From: Lachnospira rogosae
Lineage (GTDB): Bacteria; Bacillota; Clostridia; Lachnospirales; Lachnospiraceae
Reading direction: 5' to 3'
DNA length: 64,000 nt
Assembly: GCF_040096455.1 (NCBI RefSeq)
Contig: NZ_JBBMER010000010.1
Coordinates: 23,316 to 87,315 of the forward strand
How positions within the stretch are numbered: position 1 is the first letter of the stretch; every line of letters starts with the position of its first letter. Under the pieces are notes generated by a model. It was not told where the DNA came from, did not search any database, and saw only the letters and a program-made list of their open reading frames with translations. A program made the position numbers and the translations under genes. Shown here in pieces: positions 16,164-23,554 of the stretch.

Positions 16164-18347
16164 ATGGAACTTGTAAGAATTGTAAGAAAAAGTTTGCTTT
16201 GCATAGTGTGTCTGTTTATAGCAATGATATGTATAAGCCTTTATCAGATTAATTATAATCAGGATAGTAAAGTGTATAAGTATTACAAGGAGATTATCGC
16301 AGATTATAATAATATTAAAAATGATAACGTAGCATTTACAGCAGAAAAACTTACTAAAACGTATGAACAATATAAGGAAGAAGACAGCGAATATATAGAG
16401 GAAGCTGCTGGACTGATTAAGGAAAAAGAAAAATATATCGAAAGCTATAATGCAGATAACCAGTCAAAGAATTATAACAGAATATTGCAGAGTACACTTT
16501 TTGGTAATGACAATAGTTTTTATATACTTAATGCGAATAAACAGATTAAGGATAAGGAAAATCGTCCATCTGTTGATGTAGAAATGGTTAATACAACGGC
16601 TGTTGAAAAGCTGGTAACCAACAGAACGATGCCTCTTTTGTATATAATTATATTCACAGTTATTATTATCTATTTTACAGAAGAAACAGATAATGGTGTA
16701 TTAGTACTTGTAAGAACAAGCAGGCGTGGGCGCGTATTACTTCCGATAGTAAGATGTGGAATTATAATTATATATAATATTGTACTTTCATTTCTGTACA
16801 ACGGAATATTGTATGCTATATATGCTCGTGTATATGGAATTTCTGGCGGTGCATATATACAGAATTCCAAGTTGTTTAATATGTTTCCATATGCTATAAG
16901 CATTAACCAGTTCTTTGTTCTATATTGTCTGGTATATGCACTGGCAATGTTTACTATAGGGTTATTCATATATTTTGTAATTAATCTTATAAGTAATTAT
17001 AAAGTTGCTGTTACATTGGTTATAGTAATATTTTTGTGTGAATATCTGCTATATAATAAAATTCAGTATAATAGCCAGTTTAATGCTTTGAAGTACATAA
17101 ACATAATAAATATATTGTTTTCTGGAACATCTTATCTTGTGTATGAGAACTGGGGAACCAATGGTTTTATAGCAGATATAAGTACTACTACATTTGTTAT
17201 GACTGCGGTTATATTCCTTATAAGTCTTGTTGGAAATATAGTTGTGTATTCATCAAAGCATACTATCAGAAAGAAGAATATTATTGATATTATGCTTGAT
17301 AAAATACATATATTGATACAGAAACTGATGTATAAAATGTCGCTTCTTTTAATGGAAATATATAAGACGCTTGTAATACAGAAGGGAATTCTATTTATAA
17401 TTGTATTGGTGTATGTGCTTATGACATTTAAAATTCAACGAGGAGTGGATTACACTAATACCAATTATATGGTTAATAAATTCTATAAGGAATTTGATGG
17501 ACGTGCGCCGGATGAAGATGTGGAAGCCTATATAACAGATTTAAGAGATGAGTTAGAAGAAGCAAAGCAGGATGAAGCTGCAATGTTATATAAAAAGGAG
17601 GAGTTGTTAAAAGAGCAGCGTAACATAGATGTAATGCAGACGGCAGTTGATTATGTTAATGAAATTAATGATAACAGGTCAGCATCAGCAGTTATAGTTA
17701 ATCCAGCCAATTATAATGATATACTTGGAGAAAGAATGTATTCTAGCAATGAGAGCGTGAATTTTATAAGTATTATTATAGTTATATTATTATTTGCAGG
17801 GGACTATGCTTTTGAAAGGCAGAATAAAATGACAGCCCATATACGTTCATCTAAAGGAAGAGTAAGGTTATGGAATAATAAAATGTTAAAGGTCTTCATA
17901 ATAACCACATTATTGTGGCTGATATCAACTATAATTAATGTACATAATATATCTGACCGTTATGTATATAACCAGCTTACACAAAGTATATGGTGTTTAC
18001 AGATGTTTAAGGATTTTCCAGTTAATATAAGTATTCTGGCATATATTATCTGGTGTAGTGTATACAGGCTTATATGGATGCTTGTTGTTGCATTTACAGC
18101 TTATATTATATCTTATAGATTTAGCTATAAAGTATCGTTAATGGTTTCATTTGTTATGTTAATACCACACGTTATATATATATTAGGTGTAAACTGGGCG
18201 CAAAAGTTATCAATAGTTGTTGGTATGGATATTAACAGACTGTTTAATACATATGGCTATAATGTAAAAAGCATAATTCTGCTTATTGTAGTATTTGTAA
18301 TAATGCTTGTGATAGCCTGTGCAACATACCGTAAAAATATAAAATAA
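16164..18347 (+). CDS. Double-length ABC-2-type permease (two fused halves)
   Basis: 727 residues. The first half opens with a membrane helix (about 8-28), then an extracellular stretch of about 125 residues with coiled-coil character (KLTKTYEQYKEEDSEYIEE), then several helices (about 155-355). The pattern repeats: a helix near 413-430, a loop of about 110 residues with DELEEAKQDEAAMLYKKEE, then helices from about 545 to 722. Two ABC-2 permease units in one chain would let a single polypeptide serve as the whole membrane part. The ATPase gene follows 74 bases later and the lipoprotein gene precedes by 22 bases. Substrate unknown. Confidence 0.8.
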   Translation: MELVRIVRKSLLCIVCLFIAMICISLYQINYNQDSKVYKYYKEIIADYNNIKNDNVAFTAEKLTKTYEQYKEEDSEYIEEAAGLIKEKEKYIESYNADNQSKNYNRILQSTLFGNDNSFYILNANKQIKDKENRPSVDVEMVNTTAVEKLVTNRTMPLLYIIIFTVIIIYFTEETDNGVLVLVRTSRRGRVLLPIVRCGIIIIYNIVLSFLYNGILYAIYARVYGISGGAYIQNSKLFNMFPYAISINQFFVLYCLVYALAMFTIGLFIYFVINLISNYKVAVTLVIVIFLCEYLLYNKIQYNSQFNALKYINIINILFSGTSYLVYENWGTNGFIADISTTTFVMTAVIFLISLVGNIVVYSSKHTIRKKNIIDIMLDKIHILIQKLMYKMSLLLMEIYKTLVIQKGILFIIVLVYVLMTFKIQRGVDYTNTNYMVNKFYKEFDGRAPDEDVEAYITDLRDELEEAKQDEAAMLYKKEELLKEQRNIDVMQTAVDYVNEINDNRSASAVIVNPANYNDILGERMYSSNESVNFISIIIVILLFAGDYAFERQNKMTAHIRSSKGRVRLWNNKMLKVFIITTLLWLISTIINVHNISDRYVYNQLTQSIWCLQMFKDFPVNISILAYIIWCSVYRLIWMLVVAFTAYIISYRFSYKVSLMVSFVMLIPHVIYILGVNWAQKLSIVVGMDINRLFNTYGYNVKSIILLIVVFVIMLVIACATYRKNIK

Positions 18348-18421
18348 TATTTTTAAATATTATATAGACAGAATATCCATTAAATAAAAGCTATTTGGTA
18401 TGAGAAGTATGGAGGGTTATT

Positions 18422-19354
18422 ATGGAACTTAAGATTACAGATTTAAAGAAAACATATGGAAATGTCAAAGCTTTGAAAGGGATAAATTATACATTTACGC
18501 CGGGAGTATATGGAATACTTGGTGCTAACGGTGCAGGCAAAAGTACGATGATTAATCTGATAACAGATAATGTCAGCCGTGATAAGAATGGCGGAAGCAT
18601 AATGTATAGTGATGGTGAAGATAATACAGTATCTAAGGAGCTTGTTGATATATTAAAGCTTGGGGCAAAGTTTCGTGGGGTTGTAGGATATATGCCACAG
18701 CAACAGGGCTTTTATGAGGAGTTTTCGCCTAAGGCATTTCTTAAGTATATGGCAGAGATAAAAGGTGTTAAGAGTGTAAAGTCTGTTGATGAAGCTGGAA
18801 ATGTGACCATTAAAAAAGTTAATCAGCAGATAGATGAATTGCTTGAAGTGGTCAATCTTACATCAGTTGCGTATAAGAAGATAGGTGGTTTCTCTGGTGG
18901 TATGAAACAGCGTGTACTTCTTGCACAGGCATTGCTGGGTGACCCAAAGATACTTATACTTGATGAACCGACAGCAGGTCTTGACCCTAAGGAAAGAATA
19001 GGTATCCGTAATTATATTGCTGAATTATCCAGAGATAAGATTATATTATTCGCAACTCACGTTGTAAGTGATATTGAGTGTATAGCGGATAAAGTGCTTT
19101 TGTTAAAGGATGGTGAGATAATTGCAACAGGAACACCTTCACAGCTTATAGAGAATATGCAGGGCAAGGTTGGTGAAGTTGTCTGCACTCTTTCAGATGT
19201 AGCTGATTTGCAGGGAAAGTACCATATAGGAAATATCAGGCAGAGAAAGAACGGTATGGTATTAAGGCTTGTCGGAGATGAGCTTCCAGAGGAGGCTGTA
19301 AGGGTGGACAATGATATAGATTTAGAGGATGTATATCTTTATTATTTTGAATGA
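18422..19354 (+). CDS. ABC transporter ATP-binding protein
   Basis: 310 residues with a GGAGGG-type site upstream. Walker A GANGAGKST (about 34-42), a Q-loop YMPQQQGFYEEFSPKAF, the signature GFSGGMKQR (about 156-164), Walker B ILILDEPTAGLDP (about 176-188) and the switch His in ATHVV are all present. It belongs with ATPases of ABC-2 exporters. About 25 extra residues lie between the Walker A strand and the Q-loop. Partner: the double permease upstream. A strong terminator follows. A decayed copy of its last 17 codons survives at 21104, a mark of an old tandem duplication. Confidence 0.92.
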   Translation: MELKITDLKKTYGNVKALKGINYTFTPGVYGILGANGAGKSTMINLITDNVSRDKNGGSIMYSDGEDNTVSKELVDILKLGAKFRGVVGYMPQQQGFYEEFSPKAFLKYMAEIKGVKSVKSVDEAGNVTIKKVNQQIDELLEVVNLTSVAYKKIGGFSGGMKQRVLLAQALLGDPKILILDEPTAGLDPKERIGIRNYIAELSRDKIILFATHVVSDIECIADKVLLLKDGEIIATGTPSQLIENMQGKVGEVVCTLSDVADLQGKYHIGNIRQRKNGMVLRLVGDELPEEAVRVDNDIDLEDVYLYYFE

Positions 19355-19384
19355 TAAATAGAAAATATAATCAATAGTAATAAG

Positions 19385-19427
19385 CGTGGAAGAAGGTTGT
19401 ATGATTACAATTTTTTTCCACGTTTTT
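19385..19427 (+). terminator. Rho-independent terminator after the ABC ATPase gene
   Basis: CGTGGAA (19385-19391) pairs with TTCCACG (19416-19422), with an inner TTGTA/TACAA hairpin, followed by five T. It separates the first operon from the second lipoprotein gene. Confidence 0.82.
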
Positions 19428-19453
19428 ATATAAATAGGTGAGATGAGGTACAA

Positions 19454-19483
19454 TTCACGCCAAAAAATGACAGTTCACGCCAA
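19454..19483 (+). promoter_or_regulatory. Direct repeat, candidate LytTR-type activator site
   Basis: TTCACGCCAA occurs at 19454-19463 and again at 19474-19483, 20 bases apart, and ends five bases before a -35 element. Paired direct repeats about two helical turns apart just upstream of -35 are the known layout of AgrA/ComE-type (LytTR) activator sites; a LytTR regulator is encoded at 21242. Exact consensus match is not established. Confidence 0.5.
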
Positions 19484-19488
19484 TGGTA

Positions 19489-19516
19489 TTGAAATGTTCG
19501 CTTGGATAGATATACT
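19489..19516 (+). promoter_or_regulatory. Promoter of the second lipoprotein gene
   Basis: TTGAAA (19489-19494), 16 bases, TATACT (19511-19516), about 80 bases before the ATG at 19595. Confidence 0.6.
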
Positions 19517-19594
19517 GAAATTAGTAAGAACAGTATAAACATAATGTGACAGGTATTATATTGATTTAGCATATTAGAAAGAGGTGTATCGGCT

Positions 19595-20968
19595 ATGAAA
19601 AAAATAATATTAATAATAATCACGGTAGTGACAATGCTGGGAATATCTGCCTGTGGTGATAAGCAATCTAATCAATCAACTGTAACTGATGATTACAGGT
19701 ATTCTTCATATACTTATGACGATAATGCACCGCAGTATTATATGGCGGGTTCCGCAGCTGCATCGGAGACAGGATATTATTACATAGACGGTGCACCAGT
19801 TATTAATAATAGTAATATGTATATATATTATTATGATATGATTAAAGATATGACGATACCATTATGTTCTAAGGTTGATTGCGACCATAGAACAGATGAA
19901 TGTGAGGCATATATATCACAGAATATCTGTGTAGGAAGCAAGATATGGTATCATAATCAAAGATTATATATGATTGAGAAAACTGAGGAAAAAGATATAC
20001 TTGTTTCTTATGATAAGACGATGAGAGATAAGAAGGAAGAGAAGACTTTATCAATAAATGGATTGTCAGTTAATAAAAATAGTAAGAACGCCTGTATAAC
20101 TAATGGTAAGCTGTATTATGAATTATCAGGAGATAATTCACTGTTTATATGTGCGGTTTCCTTGAATTCAGATGAACAGGCATATGTTGTTAAAGAGTAT
20201 GTGAGTGAATATAATTATTATGAAAGAGTATCGTTATATCCAATAGAGGATAAGATATATGTGAATTGGTTAAGTGGAGTATCTGCCGATAAAAGCTTAT
20301 ATTATATAGAACAGATAGATATCTCTACAGACAATGTGAGTAGACTGTGTGATATGAATGAAAAGTACCCTGAAATATCATCAACGATTATAAATTGGAA
20401 TAGTGAAACGTATTTTGATAAGGATGGCAACTTATATTTTACTTGTGTTGATAAAGATAATTATATGGTTAAAAAGCTTAATGTAAGTACAGGAGATATC
20501 AAAGATTTATATGTACAGGAATTACAGCACGAAAAAGACTATGGTTATGTACATTTAAAGAATTATGATGGAAACTATATCTATATATATAAGGGTGTTA
20601 ATCTGATGGCTTTGAGTGGAAAGCCTCTTGATGAGCAATTTAAAAAATATGATAATTATATTTATATATTAGATACTGATGGTAATATAAAGGATACAGT
20701 AATATTAAATAATACGGATGAAAAGGTATCAGGAAATATTAGTGCTGAATTTTATGGAGGAGACGAGCGGTGTCTGCTGATAGGATTTTCCAAACACGAT
20801 ATAAAAGGCTTGGAATTATCAGAAGAAGAACAAAATCTTAGAATAAAATTAGAAGACGAAGTATTTAAAAATAAAAAAGGTTTCGTGGATGTTAATGTTT
20901 CAGCGATTTTGGATAAATCGCAGATTGGTAGTGGAAATATAACGCTGGAACCAGTTACACCAGAATAA
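19595..20968 (+). CDS. Lipoprotein, probable beta-propeller (paralogue 2)
   Basis: 457 residues. GAAAGAGGTG lies eight bases before the ATG. The signal sequence MKKIILIIITVVTMLGISAC ends in a lipobox (Cys20). The protein aligns without large gaps with paralogue 1, sharing blocks such as EEKTLSINGLSVNKN, the PLCSKxDCDHRTxECEAY Cys motif and the ILDKSQIGSG end, so the two arose by duplication. Unlike paralogue 1 it has its own promoter with upstream direct repeats and no permease gene behind it. It probably acts as an extracellular, membrane-tethered binding or regulatory partner of the transporter; function otherwise unknown. Confidence 0.82.
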   Translation: MKKIILIIITVVTMLGISACGDKQSNQSTVTDDYRYSSYTYDDNAPQYYMAGSAAASETGYYYIDGAPVINNSNMYIYYYDMIKDMTIPLCSKVDCDHRTDECEAYISQNICVGSKIWYHNQRLYMIEKTEEKDILVSYDKTMRDKKEEKTLSINGLSVNKNSKNACITNGKLYYELSGDNSLFICAVSLNSDEQAYVVKEYVSEYNYYERVSLYPIEDKIYVNWLSGVSADKSLYYIEQIDISTDNVSRLCDMNEKYPEISSTIINWNSETYFDKDGNLYFTCVDKDNYMVKKLNVSTGDIKDLYVQELQHEKDYGYVHLKNYDGNYIYIYKGVNLMALSGKPLDEQFKKYDNYIYILDTDGNIKDTVILNNTDEKVSGNISAEFYGGDERCLLIGFSKHDIKGLELSEEEQNLRIKLEDEVFKNKKGFVDVNVSAILDKSQIGSGNITLEPVTPE

Positions 20969-21103
20969 GTTATATAAAAGGGGAATATAGTATTATATTG
21001 AATAATAGCAAAGAAATATAGTCAAAGGTAATCAACAAGTGCGGATGAAAGAATTTCTATGGAAGATTTTATGAATATAATGTGTAGATAATAGATAGAA
21101 TAG

Positions 21104-21154
21104 GTAAATAACGATATAGATTTGGAATACGCATATCTTTATTATCTTGAATAA
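21104..21154 (+). pseudogene. Fossil of an ABC ATPase 3' end (duplication scar)
   Basis: In frame from 21104 the DNA reads VNNDIDLEYAYLYYLE-stop, against VDNDIDLEDVYLYYFE-stop at the end of the intact ATPase gene at 19354: 12 of 16 residues are the same, and the DNA is similar too. No intact frame precedes it. It marks the end of a former second lipoprotein-permease-ATPase block, of which only the lipoprotein gene survives. The rest of the 20969-21241 gap holds nothing else I can name. Confidence 0.75.
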
Positions 21155-21241
21155 TAATGATAAAATATTACTGTTTGAAGCAATTCATATTGAGGGGTGA
21201 TTGTTTTAAACAGTAATATTTTTATATGGAGAGATAAGCAT

Positions 21242-21958
21242 ATGATAAGATTAGCAATATGTGATGACGATAATGAAAATATGAGTTATATGAAAGAAAA
21301 AATAAATGAAGCATTTATTAAAAGTGGTTATAACGATGAGATAATATATAATCTTTTTAATACAGGAGAAGAACTTGTAAATGCTCATATTGCTAATAAA
21401 TTAGATATAGTATTTATGGACATTGAACTTGAAAATAAAAGTATTGGGTTTGATGTAGCAAGGATATTGTGCAGACAAAATAAAAACATTGCAATTATAT
21501 ATATGTCCAATCACGACCATTATGTCACTAAGAGTTTTGTATGCAGACCTTTGGGGTTTATAAGAAAAAAATATGCCAGTGAAGACCTTAAAATGGTTAT
21601 GGATGAGATTAAATTATATCTTGGTGAAGAGTACAGAACAATAACATTTAACAACAATACTAAGAGAGTGGAATTGAATGTTAATGATATATATTCGGTT
21701 GAGGTATTTAATCATCAGCTTCGTATTGTTCTTAAAAATAATAAGGATATTACAATTAGAGATCAGATGGTAAAGCATATAGAGGAACTTGAAGAGAATG
21801 GCTTTATTCAGGTGAGAAGGGGAATAGTAGTAAATTCAAGGTATATAAAAAACATAAAAGAAGCGAATTTGATTATGGACAATGGAGAAATGTATCCTAT
21901 TGGGAGGGAAAATGTTACTAAGGTAAAACAACAATGGCTTAATAAAAGATTATTGTAA
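21242..21958 (+). CDS. LytTR-family response regulator (AgrA-like)
   Basis: 239 residues from ATG 21242, which has GGAGAG eight bases upstream; a GTG at 21197 would add a non-homologous N terminus. Receiver domain: acidic CDDD at residues 7-10, phospho-acceptor Asp60 in FMDIEL, Lys in the RPLGFIRKKY region. The C-terminal LytTR DNA-binding domain (about 135-235) includes DIYSVEVFNHQLRI, a motif area used for specific contacts, and VNSRYIKNI. Such regulators bind direct repeats; a suitable pair lies before the lipoprotein gene at 19595. Its cognate kinase is encoded 58 bases downstream. Confidence 0.92.
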   Translation: MIRLAICDDDNENMSYMKEKINEAFIKSGYNDEIIYNLFNTGEELVNAHIANKLDIVFMDIELENKSIGFDVARILCRQNKNIAIIYMSNHDHYVTKSFVCRPLGFIRKKYASEDLKMVMDEIKLYLGEEYRTITFNNNTKRVELNVNDIYSVEVFNHQLRIVLKNNKDITIRDQMVKHIEELEENGFIQVRRGIVVNSRYIKNIKEANLIMDNGEMYPIGRENVTKVKQQWLNKRLL

Positions 21959-22016
21959 GGGATTATTACGATATTATGTAAAGTTATATGGAGCAAAGAT
22001 ATAGGAGTGAGAGAAT

Positions 22017-23321
22017 ATGTCTGGTTGGGGAGTATACGATGTAATTATAGAGATTATTTTAAATATATTTCAGGGATTTATGGTTACCTGGTATTTGCAA
22101 AAATGTCTTGGAACTGATAGAGAAAAAAAGGATGTATACATAACGGGAACAGTGTATACATTTTTATATCTTATGTTACAGGGATATTTTACAGATTTTG
22201 AAGGTGTCGGAATTTTAATATATCTGGGGTTATCATTGTTTTTTAGTTATATGATGCTTGGAGGTACTTTTATAAAGAAACTTGTATATAATATTATGCT
22301 TGTATTTGTTCTGGCTTTCTCATCAGTTATTGCGGGGAATATTGTGGGACTGGTTTTATCCAAGGATTTTATGGAGCTTATAAAGACTAGAAATATAGAT
22401 TATTATATTGCGGCATTTGTCAATCAGATTGTATTAATGTCATTTTTATTGATTATAGTTAAAATGGAAGAAAGAACAAGAAGCTTTTTGAAAGACCGGT
22501 ACATTATACTTACATTGTCTATACCTATTATTACTATTATGGTATGTGCGGGAGTTTTAAGCATTGATGCTGATAATGGTAATAATATTGTATATACATC
22601 GGTTGTTATAATAGGACTTGTGGCTATAAATATTATAACAATTATATTGTTAATGATGGAACAAAATATATGTCAGAAACAGGCGGAAAATGCTATTCAG
22701 ATGGAGATGTTGGAGCATCAGAAGCAAAATGTTGATGAGATTAATAAAGTGTATCTTGAAACTAAAAAAGTGCGCCATGAAATTACAAAAGTTATAGATA
22801 TGACACAATATCTTATAGAAAATGGGCAACAAGAGAGAGCGGTCAATTATCTGAGTGAATTTCAGAAAGAAGGAAAGCTGTATAGGCAGGATAATATATA
22901 TTCAGAAAATGCAATTATCAATCATATTCTCAACAGAAAGATAGAGTATTGCAACAATAATGGATTATCAATAAAGTGTATGGTATGTGGAGAACTTAAA
23001 GGTGTATCCGACTATGATATACATATTATTCTGGAGAATTTGCTGGATAATGCAATAGAGGCAGCATTAAAAGCAGTCAATAAAAGAATAAGTGTGGACA
23101 TATATTCAGATGAACAGGCTATGGTAATAAAAATAAGTAATACTACAGAAGAAAATGTGTTAAAAAACAATCCGGAAATGAACACAACCAAAAAAGATAA
23201 CAGCTATCACGGATATGGTATTAAGAATGTAAGTGAGCTTGTTAAGAAGAATAACGGAACAATAGAATATATACAGTTGGGAGTTGATATAGTTCAGTGC
23301 AGGGTATTGCTTATGTTGTAA
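22017..23321 (+). CDS. AgrC-like sensor histidine kinase (GHKL type)
   Basis: 434 residues with a TAGGAGTGAGAG site upstream. Six or so membrane helices fill residues 1-215, with short loops, as in peptide-sensing AgrC/ComD kinases. The dimerisation helix holds His254 in KKVRHEITKV, and the GHKL ATPase domain has ENLLDNAIEAA and the G box YHGYGIKNV. The signal might be a peptide or the membrane state; no AgrB/AgrD-like gene is visible, so the ligand, if a peptide, would come from elsewhere. It forms a pair with the preceding LytTR regulator. Confidence 0.92.
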   Translation: MSGWGVYDVIIEIILNIFQGFMVTWYLQKCLGTDREKKDVYITGTVYTFLYLMLQGYFTDFEGVGILIYLGLSLFFSYMMLGGTFIKKLVYNIMLVFVLAFSSVIAGNIVGLVLSKDFMELIKTRNIDYYIAAFVNQIVLMSFLLIIVKMEERTRSFLKDRYIILTLSIPIITIMVCAGVLSIDADNGNNIVYTSVVIIGLVAINIITIILLMMEQNICQKQAENAIQMEMLEHQKQNVDEINKVYLETKKVRHEITKVIDMTQYLIENGQQERAVNYLSEFQKEGKLYRQDNIYSENAIINHILNRKIEYCNNNGLSIKCMVCGELKGVSDYDIHIILENLLDNAIEAALKAVNKRISVDIYSDEQAMVIKISNTTEENVLKNNPEMNTTKKDNSYHGYGIKNVSELVKKNNGTIEYIQLGVDIVQCRVLLML

Positions 23322-23399
23322 TAAAGATGATTTTCGTGAAAAGTATGTTGTTTTTTTAACAATTTTATGTTGTATTTACACTAAAATAAGTTTATTAAA

Positions 23400-23428
23400 T
23401 TGCAATAGGTGTGGTAATCGTGTATAAT
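23400..23428 (+). promoter_or_regulatory. Promoter of glgP
   Basis: TTGCAA (23400-23405), 17 bases, TATAAT (23423-23428); about 125 bases before the glgP start. Confidence 0.55.
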
Positions 23429-23554
23429 TTACTTATATAGTATTTCTGGCTGGAGATACAGTTGGAAAGCGGAGTTGATGATTAATTAACTCTTAATTTG
23501 GTAATAAAAGGTATACAGATTGGGTATATCTATATATAAGGAGGAGAATACAGT

